Shown here piece after piece: positions 31,428 through 43,699 of a DNA stretch of 64,000 bases (position 1 is the stretch's first letter; each line of letters starts with the position of its first letter). This DNA comes from Anthonomus grandis grandis. Its lineage: Eukaryota > Arthropoda > Insecta > Coleoptera > Curculionidae. The position numbers were made by a program, and so were the translations under genes. The notes under the pieces are model-generated. The model worked only from the letters and a program-made list of their open reading frames with translations. It did not search any database and was not told the origin of the DNA. The stretch is from positions 30,085,690 through 30,149,689 of the forward strand of contig NC_065549.1 in NCBI RefSeq assembly GCF_022605725.1. Reading direction: 5' to 3'.

Positions 31428-32790
31428 CAGTATAATCCATTTATAATGAACTCGCTTATAATGGAAACTCGCATGTAATGAACGAATTTTAAAGTCCCGG
31501 CTTAAACACATGTAAAATCCTCGGACAAGATGTACTCGTTTATAATGGAACCTTGCTTATAGTGGACTAAAAATTAGTCAACTGTGTCTATAATTTGGGA
31601 GGTTTTCCAGGAATTCCCCGAAACGATATTTTCTGTATTTTTTTATTTGAGCTCGCGCTTGAAGTTGTTTTGTGGGTGTTATTCGAGGAGAAAAAGGTAA
31701 AACGGGCTTTTACGCTACATGAAAAATTAGTAATAATAAGTGATATTGAAGACGAAACTTCTCAGGCGAATGTGTGTTTATAAATGTGTAGAATGGGGGT
31801 TAAGAAAATCCACTGTATCGAATATTTGGAAGAATCGCGAAAAAATTCAAAATGATTGGAAACTTAACGACCAAAAGAAGAAAAAAATGCGTTTGTCTTT
31901 ACATCCTCAGGTCTACGAAATGTTATTCAAGTGGTTTCAACAAAAAAGGGCAAACAATTTTCCAATAAGTGGGCCAATGTTACAAGTCAAGGCAGAAGAA
32001 TTTGGAAAATTAATCGGCGGGAAGTTCACATGCGGCTCTGGATGGATTGAGCGCTTTAAAAAAAGGCATAACATTGTGTTTGGAAAAATATGCGGTGAGT
32101 TGGCTTCAGTAGATAGAAATATTACAGATGACTGGTTGGCTCGTGTTTGGCGTCTGATAAGTAATGACTATACAGAGAATGACATATTTAATGCCGACGA
32201 AACTGGGATTTTTTATAACATGTTGCCCCATAAAACTCACAAGTTAAAAGGTGAAACATGTAGTGGGGGAAAGATGTCAAAAGAACGTATCACAGCAATG
32301 GTTTGCTCTAATGCTTCTGGAACCGAGAAACGAAAATTACTCATTATAGTTAAGTTTAAGAGTTTATAAATGTAATTTAAAATTTTAAATTCGATTAGAA
32401 TTTTTAGATTTATTTTGTTGTTTAATACATACTGTGGTTTAAGTGTTACGAATACATTCTCTGTTGTTTCAGGAAAACTTCAAAATCCCCGGTGTTTTAA
32501 AAACGTTAAAACTCTTCCTGTGGACTATTCTTGGAATAAGAAAGGTTGGATGACCTCACTGATTTTTGAAGATTATTTAAAAAAAGTGGGACAGAGAGCT
32601 CTTCAAAGAAAATCGAAAAATTTTATTGCTAGTGGATAATTACCCGGCTCATCCTGAAATTAGACTCCATTGTATCAAGTTAGTTTCTTTACCACCAAAT
32701 GTAACATCAGTTCTACAGCCCATGGACCAGGGTGTCATTTGGAGTTTGAAATAAGTTTATAGGAAACAAATGCTGATGAAAATAATGCAG
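31428..32790 (+). mobile_element. Truncated pogo/Tigger-like element
   Basis: The left end CAGTATAATCCATTTATAAT has the look of Tigger TIRs and is followed by several CTTATAATGG-type repeats up to 31565. The matching right end was not found, and the element is lost after about 32790. Confidence 0.7.
31698..32760 (+). pseudogene. pogo/Tigger transposase, truncated
   Basis: Broken N-terminal frames give KRAFTLHEKLVIISDIEDE and LRKSTVSNIWKNREKI, the pogo-type DNA-binding part. A CENP-B-like second DNA-binding region follows (SGPMLQVKAEEFGKLIGG, SGWIERFKKRHNIVFGKICG). The DDE domain shows FNADETGIFYNMLPHKT, GGKMSKERITAMVC, then after an intron-like break PRCFKNVKTLP, KKGWMTSLIFEDYL and LLVDNYPAHP. 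The last catalytic Asp is kept in SVLQPMDQGVIW. The C-terminal tail is missing. Confidence 0.85.
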
Positions 32791-32799
32791 ACTATATCG

Positions 32800-33620
32800 T
32801 ACTTGTAATTTCCAAATCGTACTTGCCTCGCTACAGCACAGAATAAAAGATATAAAACTGTCTTTTCTGTGCCCTGCAGTGCCATAAAACAAACAAGCAA
32901 GTAATATAGTTCTTGTAACCTGCGTTTTTAGATTTTTAATCAAATAAAAGTAACAAAATATTTGAGAATCAAATTGGAAGCATCCAAGGTAAGACAACTT
33001 TACTTTTTTTGTAATATTTGTTGTTGTTGTCACAATTAATTATTTATTATTAGTCTTTTGGTGCCATGAGTGTTGATTATCTTGTAAATGGTTATTAGTT
33101 ATTATTGTTTAAAATCTAAGTAACTTTTATCATTGTTATATTAATTACTTAAAATAATTATGCATAATTATGCCTAAGCCTCTCTTGATAAACTGTATAT
33201 TGAATAAGAATGTATCTTTATTTTACGAAAAGATTTTGACACATTATAACTTTTTAAGAAACTTCTTTTTCTGTGACTAGAGATTATCATATTTTACACA
33301 AGTCACAAACAAAAAGAAAAGGAGACCCTGTGAATGTGATAGTGAATTATTTATTTTAACATCGGTAGTGAAGAGCCAAGAACTATCCTGCTGTACAATC
33401 TTAGTTGTTATCCGCGCATCACTTTGGTAACTCTAGGGAACATCATAATATTATTGTGAATAAATGATTATGAATTAATGCCTTTAACCCTGATGTGGAT
33501 TATTTTTCTTTGCAGGTACCTCATACACTGATCATTAACGTAGTACCTAGTTTTACTATAAAATTTTAAAAAATTTATGCTAAAAACTTATTTAAACGAA
33601 ATTGTTACCGTAAGGTAGCC
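32800..33620. other. No recognisable gene
   Basis: AT-rich sequence between the pogo remnant and the CACTA-like ORF. It may hold the 5' part of the latter element. Confidence 0.4.
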
Positions 33621-36289
33621 AAAGATGTGGAAAATTGTTATTTTTAGACAATTCATTGGAACACACACACAAATTTTATCCTTGCATTCCCAAAATTATG
33701 TAACTCGAACCTCCCCTCCCTTAACAAAAAATATGGCAGTAACTCTACGTAACTTTTCAAGCAATTCAGACTGTGAAAATGATGAACCTAATGACAATTT
33801 ACATTCATATTCAGTCATAAAGGAGCCAGAAATAGAAGGCGGACTGCTAGTTAGCAATGTATCCATCTTTAATTTTAAAGAAAGTTTCGAATCTCAATTG
33901 GGTCAATGGGCAACTGAAGAGAATTTAAGAAAATTATTAAGGATTCTTCAAACATGTTCAGATAAAGAGCTCAAAAACCTTCCAGTTGATCCTCGTACCC
34001 TTCTTAGAACACCAAAAAACACTGACTGCAAATTATTTGGCTCAGGAAATTATTTTTATTTTGGGATTCAGAATTCTATTAACATTTTATTTGCTAAATT
34101 TACCCTGAGCCCAGAACTAATTAACAATATTGAAATTGCAGTAAATGTGGATGGGTTACCCGTTCATAAAAGTACTGGAAATTCGTTTTGGCCCATATTG
34201 TGCTTAATAAAATCAATTGAAGTGCTTAATAAGGAAGTTTTTGTGGTAGCCCTCTTTCAAGGCCCAAACAAACTTCCTGCAAATAAATTGATTTTTGATT
34301 TTGTTTCAGGATGTACTAATCCAGTAAATAATGGAATTAAAATAGGAAATTTTATTATTCCATTTAAAGTAAAAATGATAATTTGTGACACGCCAGCTAA
34401 GTCATATATTTTAGCCCTTAAGGGCCACAGTGTATTTTTCTCATGCACCAAATGTTGCACAGAAGGGACCATTCATGAGGGTATTGTATTGTTTTGATGA
34501 ATTGAACTGTGCTAAGAGAAATGATGTTAATTTTAGAAATAAAACTCAAGAAGAGCATCACACAGGCAATACCATTTTACAAAATATACTACTAAATTTG
34601 ATATGATTGAAGATATACCCCTTGACTATATGCATTGCATTCTTTTAGGAGTCACAAAAAGAATGTTCTGCCAAAAAAGGATTCCATTTGAATTCTCACG
34701 AAGAAAAACCCGAGATATTAATGAAATAAAAAGATACAAAGCTACTGAGTTTCTTTTATTATTACAATATACAGGACCAATTGTCCTAAAAAATGTTGTT
34801 TCTAAAAAGATATATCATCTATTTTTAATGCTATCAACAGCTACTTTAATTTTAGCAAGTAAAGAATTTTCAGTAAATGAAAGTTTGGTTGGATTTGCCA
34901 TATCGTTGCAAGAACATTTTATTATGAACTGTAGAAAGGTATAAGGTTTATGTTTTGTATCATTAAATGTACATAGTCTTTTACATATAGGGGACTGTGT
35001 GAATCGTTTTGGAAGTCTTGATATTTTAGCTATTTTTTGTTTGAAAACTACATGCAACAAATTAAAAAAATAAACGCAAATCACAGCCTATAAAACAAAA
35101 GAATATCTGAGGATATAATTTCATTAGTCCAATAAACCTTTTACTGTGCATTTTTCTCTAGAACATAGTAATGGCCCACTATTGCCTGGTTTAACAAGAC
35201 CACAATTTAAAAAATACATAGAAAGGGACTTTTTAATTAATGCTAATAAATTAGCAGATAGTTAAATGATAAAACGATAGTGGAAGTTAAAAATTTTGCC
35301 ACAAATTCAAATGGCAATGTAATTGTATTGGTTTCTTGTATGAAAGCAATAATGATCTTTTTTCTAAACCATGCTCATCGTCATTTGTCAATGTTTTCAT
35401 GATATGCAAAAAATGTATTGAATTGAAATCATGGGAAGTTAGCAGTATAAGAAAGTTGTTGTCTTACCATTTGAAAGAAAGCTTGTGTGTTTTCCATTAT
35501 TGCATCTATACATTATATTTGGTAAATGTACTGGCCGGTCTAACAATGTCTGAATAGTAAATTTGTTACTTTCTTCATTTTTTTATTTTACTTTTCTATT
35601 TTTTAAAAGAAAATAATATCCATTCGATGGCACTTTTTATGTGAAAAACTACAAAATTATAGGTCCTCTTTAGGTCTTATTGGAACATCCTGTACATTAG
35701 TATTTTTGTATCTTTAAATGATATTACAATTATATTGAAGTAACAAATTGTATACAATTTTATGGTTGTGAAGCATTGAAAATGTGGTACGTAGTTGCAT
35801 TCACTAAAGAAAGTAGTGGATCCGCTGTGCCATCAAGCTGGTATATAGACAAGTCATCTGAGTGTTTTTGGCCTCCTTTAACAGTAAAAAGAGCCCACTA
35901 TCAAAAAGCTGATCAAAGATAAAGTTATCCCAGAAGAAGACTGGAAACCCTTTAAGGATGAGATTCTAGGAAAATATAGTAAGGAAAGTATGAAATCTTC
36001 TACCATTATTCTACAAAATATATTTTTTTAATTAAGAATGCAAGCGATGGCTAAGCTTAAAAAAGCAAAAAGTAGAGATAAGCTTACTACAACAGATGAT
36101 AATGAAGATAAGGGAAAACGAAAAAGAAAACCATCTCACAAAATTCATAATACAAGTTCATCTGATGCGGATGAGAGTAGTGGTTCAGTTAACTCTTTAT
36201 CATTTCCTAGTTTTTCGAAACATTTGCAAACAAGTGGTATATCCAATAAATTATTATTCTTTTAAAACGTGTTTATGTTTTATCTTTTA

Positions 36290-37574
36290 CGAGGGATGTC
36301 TTTTAAGTTTTGCATATAGAAACATAGAGGGCGTCACTAATCAAATGTCATTAGTCAAACTTAACCTCAAACTTTACTTTTCTTAAATTCAAAACGTCAG
36401 TGCGATACATATAGTTTTACAGCTACAGTGAATTTTTAAAGGTAGCAAATTGCGCATACCATGGACTTAAACAGAGAACATTTTCGGGCCATCATTTTTT
36501 ACAATTTTCGAAGGCAATTATCTCAACAAGAATGCTGTGCTGAGTTGATTTCTGTTTTCGGTAATGAAGCACCACATCAGTCGACAGTTTCTCGTTGGTA
36601 TGCAGAATTCAAGCGTGGACGGGTTAGTCTTAGCGACGATCCAAGGTCAGGTGCACCAAAAACGGCTGTCACCCAAGAAAACATCGATGCTGTGCGTATG
36701 CTTATCACGGAAGATCGACATGTGACATATCGTGAGATTGAGGCTTCATTGGCGATTTCAAAGACCTCAATTCAAAAAATTTTGCATGAAGAATTACGGG
36801 TAAGAAAATTAGTTTCCCGCTGGATACCGCATCTGTTAACTGAAGAACAGAAAGAAGCTAGGGTGATGTGGTGTCAAACAACTCTAGACCGCTTTGAGGC
36901 AGGAAACTCTAAAAATGTGTACAGCATTGTCAGTAGTGATGAATCATGGATTTACTCATATGAACCTGAAAATAAACGTCAGTCCTCTGTATGGGTATTT
37001 CAAGATGAAGAAAAGCCAACAAAAGTCATTCGTTCTCGAAGTGTATCCAAAAAGATGGTTGCAACATTTGTCTCAAAAGCAGGTCATGTTGCAACAATTC
37101 CTCTGGAGAATCAACGAACTGTTACTGCCGATTGGTACATTACCATTTGCCGAAAGTCATCGCTGAGCTTCGAAAAGCGAACCCACAACGACGAATCATC
37201 CTCCACCAAGACAATGCAAGTTCGCACACAGCCCGGAAAACTATTGAATTTTTAACTTATCAAAACGTCGAATTACTGGATCATCCTCCGTACAGTCCCG
37301 ACCTAAGTCCCAACGATTTCTATACTTTTCCAAAAATCAAGAATGAACTGCGTGGTCAGAGGTTTCAGACGCCAGAGGAAGCAGTTAACGCCTTTAAAAA
37401 TGCAATTTTGACAGTACCCACAAACGAGTGGAATAACAGCTTTGACAACTGGTTTGAGCGCATGCAAAAGTGCATTAAATTTCGTGGAGAATACTTTGAA
37501 AAACAATAAAGTCGTTAAAAGTTATTTTTTGTTTTATTCCAGCTGCATATGCAAAACTTAAAAGACAACCCTCG
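36290..37574 (+). mobile_element. Near-complete mariner element
   Basis: The TIRs start CGAGGGATGTCTTTTAAGTT at 36290, and the mirrored copy ends at 37574 (CGAGGGTTGTCTTTTAAGTT on the minus strand). TA duplications flank at 36288-36289 and 37575-37576. The 1285-bp length is normal for mariner. Confidence 0.95.
36461..37509 (+). pseudogene. Mariner (DD34D) transposase with one frameshift
   Basis: The start MDLNREHFRAIIFYNFRRQL begins a double helix-turn-helix region (QSTVSRWYAEFKRGR, SDDPRSGAPKT). WIPHLLTEEQKEARVMWC is the WVPHEL-type linker. Catalytic residues lie in SSDESWIYSYEP, LHQDNASSHTARKT and YSPDLSPNDFYTFP, with 34 residues between the second and third Asp. The frame breaks once, near 37130-37140. 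The span of 1049 nt is one base short of 350 codons, so a single-base deletion explains it. No other damage was seen. Confidence 0.92.
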
Positions 37575-38024
37575 TAGATTTTGCGAATTATGAAGATTAT
37601 ACTTCCACGAATGCAAGTAAAAGTTCCAGACACCTTAATATGCCAAAGAGATGCATATCCCTTTCTCCCTTAAAAAAAGCCATTACTTTTTTACTCCAAG
37701 ATTCTCAACGACTTTCTGAGCAAGAACAAGATATTTATCACAAAAGAAAAGAAGACATGTACGCTGTACGCAAGAGGCAAAAGTAATTTTTGCTATACAT
37801 ATCAAGATTACTTAATGATTTATTTTGAGAAAATTATTGCTGCAACAGAATTTACTTGAGAACGGACATAAGCAAACAGAAATGATGCAACCAGCTGGAG
37901 AAAAAATGGTGCAAATATTTGAATTGTAACAGAAAATGCAGACTCATTCATTAGGCAAGACATTATAAAAGCACTTATTTGCATATCTAATATATATAAA
38001 TATTTGTTAGAATTTAGAGTGTAA

Positions 38025-38478
38025 GTGCTAAGAAAACTCAATATGGTAAATATACAAGTTAATGATTTAGAGACCACAATACAGAATTTAAAAAATACCT
38101 CAAATATACCAGAAAATGAAGAAATGCTATATGAAGAGTTTAGTAATTTATTTCCATTGGATATGGAAAAACCTAACAGACTAGAAAATGTGCTGCTGAG
38201 GAAGAATCTTTTTTCCATTACCTTTAATTATATGAAATGTATATTAAATGACTTTTTTATATATTTTAGGCAGTCGTGTGGGAGGTAGTGACGTATCTGA
38301 AATTGTCAAAAGATTGATATACAAGATGTTCACTAATGAACTTGGAACTTTATTTAGTTGGGATGGTGCAAAGGGCAAGTTAAAATTTATAAATTTAAGA
38401 ATTGCCACTGTAATTTTAAGTAAGCTAAATGGAATGAAAATATTTTTTTGTTCTATTAGTTTCTTATCATTTATTTAG
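38025..38478 (+). pseudogene. DUF4806-like C-terminal region
   Basis: It reads NEEMLYEEFSNLFPLDMEKP, NRLENVLL, then after an intron-like break ending TATATTTTAG, GSRVGGSDVSEIVKRLIYKM and ELGTLFSWDGAKGKLKFINL. The order (LPL, LE-L, GG, FTNELA, W-G-K--F--L) fits the DUF4806 family. It follows the Tnp2-like frames across the mariner insertion and is probably part of the same element. Confidence 0.6.
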
Positions 38479-39084
38479 ATACTGTGCGAAATAATCCATC
38501 CACAAAAGATTCGACGCAAGCATGTTATAATACATGTAAAGAAATGGTTAGTCCGAGCAAAGGAGAGAATACATTTGGAAAAGAAACAAAAAAGGTGCAT
38601 ATTTCATTTCTCTATTTTCAAAACAATTTAAAAATTTATTAATTTTGCACATAAAATATTAATCAAAACATTAATACACTTATTTTTATTTTTAGACAAA
38701 ATGAGACAGAATGACATGCACAAGAATGAACCAAGGCGTAAGCAGCCAAGCTCTTCTTGAATATTTTAGTTTTATCCCTTGTAAATTAAATTTGTTGTGA
38801 ATAAATGGAGAATATGACCTTAATTTTTTTTTATTTTTTTAAAAAGGGTTTAAAGCTGAACCAGGTAATATCACGATGTATTTAAAAAAAAACTTATGTA
38901 CACTTTTAGTTAATTCTGAAATGGAAGTTTTAATCAAATTAAATTAATAATATAATTAAATAGTTCTTTATTTTTCAAATTCCAAAAATCTAACTTGAAT
39001 TTTGCAATATAAAATGACATTTAATTCCGAATATTTCACTGTTCGTCTCAATTTAGATTTTAACGCATACACCAGAAATTGTAC

Positions 39085-39301
39085 ATATATGGTATATCCG
39101 GAGCATGTTTCGTGGATATAGAGTGCATATATCTAGAGGATATATATTACATATCCTGGAATATTACAAATGTATTTGTATATTCCATAAATATACATGT
39201 AATAGATACATAGAATATAACCCTTGGATATACTTTAGATATCCGTTATATACAGGATATACACTGTACATACTCTAGTATATTCCATGTATCACATAGT
39301 G
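39085..39301. repeat. Subterminal repeat cluster with a TAGTG end
   Basis: GGATATA and its inverse ATATCC or TATTCCA recur at least nine times in both orientations over about 210 bp. The cluster ends CACATAGTG at 39293-39301. Dense short direct and inverted subterminal motifs and a terminal TAGTG are typical of CACTA elements, so this is a candidate right end for the element at 33625-38740. Confidence 0.5.
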
Positions 39302-39751
39302 TGTGACAAATGTACATTTATTTTACATCCATAATAAACAGCGCATTAAAAATAGACAGTGTTTTATATATACGTCAGTACATTATAATAAAACTCGTCC
39401 ATGCTGATTTTACGATCATGTACGCAAAATCTGCATGGAAAATGTATAAATCATATCTCTACTTTTGAGTAATAATTTCAAAATTTTGTGGCATTGGCAT
39501 ATTCACTTCGCGCAGGCCTGCAGACTACCAAACAAAATTAAAAAAACGAGGAACAGCAATAGCGGCTTTTCGATATCGCTGGATGGTGCGGTTGCCAAGC
39601 GTATTATGGGTGAGCTAAGTCACAATAAAATATAGTTTTATTCTAAGCGGTTAAATTGTCTTTGGTAAATGGCATGCGTATGGAAAATGTGGGTTTCAAT
39701 AATGTATATTGAATTTTACATTATATGCATTATCTATGAAAATTAATGATA

Positions 39752-42493
39752 GGGGAGACTGGGGACAATTGAAACAGGAGACAGTTGAAATAGTCGCCAT
39801 TTTTTTTAGACGCGAAGGTAAAAACTCGTGTACGCAGCCTCACAAAGTTTGACTAATTCCACATTTCTGCTCGACAGTGTGAAACTAACAGTTGAGCAAA
39901 GTGGGTGTGTTTGCGCTCGGCTCTCTTATTTTATGTCAACAAAGTAATTTTTACATTTCATCTAAATAGTGTGGAAACAAGAAATTTATGTGTAAGTACA
40001 CCACTTTTTTGTTTTTAATCAATTTTTTTATGTTTTTGCTTAGGATTAGCAGCCTAAACTTGTTAGTTTTAATTAAAGAGTTTAAAGAAAAATAATATTT
40101 TGCCAAAAAAAACCTGAAGAGGACAATTGAAACAAGATGTAAATAATTTTACGGGGACGGTTGAAACATAATTTATAGAAGGCTTTTGGTATTATTTTTG
40201 CGTAAACTGATTAACTGATTGTAACAAACTCTCCGAGGGCTATTATTTTGTTATAGAATGCCACGTGAAAGGGTCAGGAAAACAAATAGAGGTACCAAAT
40301 CCAACTAGGTTTACGAAAATGCGTATAGGGAGGTTATTGAAAATGGAGCATCCGTAAGGTCTGCGGCAGATTTGTTTGAACTGAATCATGTTACATTAGG
40401 CAGATGTATTAAGAAAAAGAAAGAATCTATTGAACATGGGTCCACTGAAACTATAACAATGGGATATAGGTGCGTACGACGAGTATTTAACGTTGAGCAG
40501 GAAAAATCCATTGTTAAATACATAATAAAGGCATTTTAAATATTTTACGATCTATCGCCAAAAGAAATACGTAAACTGGCCTACCAAATAGCCGTAAAAT
40601 ATTCATTGAATATGCCGAATACATGGACTAAAAACTCATTGGCAGGAGAAGATTGGTTTTCCGGGTTTATGAAACGTAATCCTAAACTATCAATCCGTTG
40701 TCCCCAGGCTACAAGCCTTTCAAGAGCGACCAGTTTTAACCCAACAAATGTACAACTTTTCTTTGACAATCTTGCCACGGTAATAGACAGATATAAATTC
40801 CAAGCGAAGGACATTTATAATATAGACGAAACCGGTGTTACGACGGTACAAAAACCTGCTAAAATCGTAGCAGAAAAGGGACGCAAACAGGTAGGGGCAT
40901 TTACATCAGGAGAACGTGGCACTTTGGTTACAGTGGCAATAGCGGTAAATGCATATTAGAAATAGCATCCCACCAATCTTTATCTTTCCAAGATTAAGAT
41001 ATCAGGATCATTTCGTTGGATGCAAGAAGATGAATTCTTGCTATACTTAAGACACTTTCAAAAACATACCAACAGTTGAATTGAAAATAAAGTTTTGCTT
41101 TTAATAGATAACCATCAATCTCATTTAAGTATACCTTTTGCAAAGAAAACGGCATTGTTGTCCTCTCATTTCCCCCACACTGTTCACATAAACTACAACC
41201 TTTGGATCGATCGATTTATGGTCCATTTAAAAAAGCTGTAAGTTCAACTTGCGATTCTTAGATGAGAAACAACCCAGGCAAAACGATGACAATTTATGAC
41301 ATCCCCAGCATCGTTAAACAGAGTCTCTCTATGGTTTTAACACAATCTAATATTGTTGCTGGATTCCAGTGCACTGGTATATGGCCATTTAATCGAGATA
41401 TTTTTACGGCTTTAGATTTTGCTCCATCATATGTAACTGACAGACCTGCTCCCGAAAATTTGCAGATAAATATCCCTCAAGAAGTCCAGGCAGTAGGTTC
41501 AAGAGAGAATAAAGATTTAAGCAGCACTGATTCTTTTCCAAAATTAGTAAATTCTAACTCTCCAAGAGCGTCAACGAGCGGAACTGTTTCGTTAGAGCCG
41601 TCAAGCACCCCGCCTCCAGTTGCATCTACAAGTGTCCAGTCAGCCTCTAACCTCTCTTTGGATGTGTTTTCACCTGAGCTAATAAGGCCGTTACCAAAAG
41701 CTCTTCCTCGGAAAACTACAGGGAAACGCAAAAGTAGAAAATCCATCATTTATACGGACACACCAGAACAAGATGCTATTCAACAAGGATATGAAGCAAA
41801 AAAAAAAGAAGAAAGTGAAAAAAAAGTTGGTGATCCAAAAAACACATCAAAAACACCAGTGTCCAAAAAAACTCGTCAACAGAATAGTCAGGACGATAGC
41901 AGCAGTGACAATGAAGACTGTTTTTGTCTAGTATGTTTGGAATCGTATAGAAATAGCCGTTCGGGGGAAAAATGGGTGCAATGCATTGATGGCCACCAAT
42001 GGTCACATGTAGAATGCACTCGTCAAGAAGATTTGTATATCTGTCATAACTGCATGTCAGAATAAATATTCTACTTTGCTAATTTATCTTTATTTCAGCA
42101 TTAGGATAATTATTATGTTGTTTAAAACTTTTGAATAAAAAATTTGGTTTTATTTAAGTGTAAAAATTATATGTATCAATGTTTTTTTCTTCGTATTTCT
42201 AAATTGAATGTTATTTCAGTATTAAAATAAATATTTTGTTTATTCTTAATGGTGTTTCAACTGTCCCTGGTATGTGTTTAAACTGTCCCCGTCTCCGGGA
42301 CAATTGAAACAATATACAAGGCTATATGTTTCCTTTAATATCTTACAGGCATTATATAATAAGTAAAATAACCTGATTTAAAATATACAATTAATAAATG
42401 TCCTTGTAAAAAATTTTTTAGCCGTAAATATGATTTTCTCTAAGAAAAAAAAATAAATATTTGGAAATTGTTTCAATTGTCCCCGGTCTCCCC
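39752..42493 (+). mobile_element. pogo-like transposon with PHD-type finger, copy A
   Basis: The TIRs begin GGGGAGACTGGGGACAATTG at 39752, and the inverted copy ends at 42493. TA flanks both sides (39750-39751, 42494-42495). The motif GACAATTGAAACA or its inverse also recurs inside the ends near 39775, 40125, 42250 and 42300. Confidence 0.88.
40260..42065 (+). pseudogene. pogo-like DDE transposase with C-terminal PHD-like finger (copy A)
   Basis: The start MPRERVRKTNRGT is followed by a TAG, then GASVRSAADLFELNHVTLGR, a Psq/pogo-type helix-turn-helix. A second DNA-binding part holds DWFSGFMKRNPKLSIRCPQ. The DDE part shows IYNIDETGVTTVQKP and, in shifted frames around 41095-41230, LLLIDNHQSHLS and HTVHIN followed by QPLD-like sequence. 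The intact last frame (41262-42065) has VAGFQCTGIWPFNRDIF, a Ser-rich linker and a Cys-rich end: CLVCLESYRNSRSGEKWVQC, HQWSHVEC and YICHNC. The finger lacks the expected fourth Cys. Several stops and frameshifts make it inactive. Confidence 0.85.
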
Positions 42494-42593
42494 TATGTGA
42501 AAATTTATGAAATATCTAGAGGCTAACAGGTTTAAGAAGTAAAATTTTAAAAAGAAAAACTACCCATCTGGAAAAAGAATTAGAAATAACAAG

Positions 42594-42738
42594 TGTTTAC
42601 GTAAATAGCGGCAATAGTGTCGTCAAATGAGATCGGGGAGGTGGCGAGGAGCCGCCGCATCGTCGGAGGAGCCGTCGTTGAACAGAGAGACGAACAGCAG
42701 CGTGAAAAGACACTCGATATTTTTAGAGTTTAACCTGT
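42594..42738 (+). repeat. 5' LTR of the old BEL/Pao element, first part
   Basis: The first 46 bp align to 56201-56247 with about six mismatches. The rest of this LTR resumes at 49594 and carries AATAAA near 49654. It probably ends near 49692, before TGGTCCTTCGGC at 49711, a likely primer-binding site. Confidence 0.7.
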
Positions 42739-43107
42739 TGTTAAGAAAATTCGCTACTTTAAATAATATTAAAGTTTAATACATTTTTGACCGTACGAAA
42801 ACTCCTTCTTCTTGCGAAAAGAGCCAGACGGTTTTCCGAGTATCTTCTTCCCGGCTTGAAAAATAATATTTTGTACGTATTTGGTAATTTAGTTAAGTTT
42901 TGGTTGTCGATTAGTATTCGTTACGATGACATAAGTTTAAGTCCGTGGCCGTCGTGGATTGTAACGATATTTTATATCGGCAGAATTTACCATTTTATGT
43001 GTTTTAATACCGTGATAAATGTTAATTGAACCAGTGATGTACAGTCTGTGTTTTTAACGAAATAAAAATCCGATTAAGATAAATTTGAGTCGCTTTTATT
43101 TCAAACA
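42739..43107 (+). repeat. BEL/Pao 5' LTR
   Basis: It starts TGTTAAGAAAATTCGCTACT and ends TTTATTTCAAACA. It contains AATAAA at 43061-43066. It is the same as 49220-49588 with a constant offset of 6481 bp. Confidence 0.97.
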
Positions 43108-43111
43108 TTTT

Positions 43112-43129
43112 TGGTCTTCGAGCTCGGAT
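43112..43129 (+). promoter_or_regulatory. Putative primer-binding site
   Basis: TGGTCTTCGAGC starts four bases after the 5' LTR. It begins with the TGG that pairs with a tRNA CCA end. The older element has the related TGGTCCTTCGGC at 49711. I could not name the tRNA. Confidence 0.6.
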
Positions 43130-43699
43130 TTTTTATTTTTGGGTCCTTCCATGTGAACTTTTAGTGTGTTCGTGCATGGTGTTGCACGATTGGTTCTTGG
43201 ATAAAACGGTATTAATTGGTAAACACAACTTGGGGATTGGAAAGTGAATTTGTTGTGTGAATTCCAGTGTGGACTTTCCAATCGTAAATAGTCAGGCCCG
43301 GACTTGGAATTTTGTTAATTTGGGAATTTGTCTATTGTGAGAGGCAAGTTACAAATAGCTGGCTTATTAAGCGTTTTGCTGTGGATGCTAAACGCGCTGT
43401 GAAGAGCTGTACGCTATTTGAAGGGTTTATTTGTGGGGACCCAGGAGGTGTTGGTAGCTGGCGCTGGTGGCCTTATTCCTTATTGTGTGGGCTCTTAAGC
43501 GGCAAGTGGCTTAAAAAAGTGGACTTTTTTGGACATCGCTTCGTAGTGTGGAGTGTGTCGAGTAAGGTTTGGTGAAAAATAGTAAAGAACAGGTAACATA
43601 GGTTAAGAATTTTGTGGCCTCTATATTACTATAAATTTTGGTGCATATTTGTGTTTGCGTTACGTATTAGGATACAGGGCTTTTATATAGAATTGTACA

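Larger units (their letters stand above)
33625..38740 (+). pseudogene. CACTA/Tnp2-like transposase gene, split by a mariner
   Basis: The first frame (33625-34497) has ENLRKLLRILQTCSDKELKN, DPRTLLRTP, NVDGLPVHKSTGNSFWPILC and KMIICDTPAKSYILALKGH with FFSCTKCC. This is the pattern of Tnp2-like transposases of animal EnSpm/CACTA-type elements. Next, 34603-34944 gives IEDIPLDYMHCILLGVTKRM and YKATEFLLLLQYTGPIVLK. Around 35780-35900 lies KMWYVVAFTKESSGSAVPSS with FWPP, and 36038-36265 has an acidic/basic tail. Intron-like junctions (for example before 36038 and before 38269) suggest the gene was spliced. A mariner occupies 36290-37574. Stops and missing pieces show it is inactive. Confidence 0.65.

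Noticed and set aside
41477..42006. Minus-strand frames opposite the pogo copy A tail
   Set aside because: The plus-strand frame has clear PHD-like and linker features, so these are shadows.
42787..43029. 80-codon frame repeated exactly at 49268-49510
   Set aside because: It lies in the LTRs; the repetition reflects the two LTR copies, not a gene.
43312..43575. Open frame in the BEL leader
   Set aside because: It lies between the primer-binding site and gag and has no motif. It may be a chance upstream ORF.
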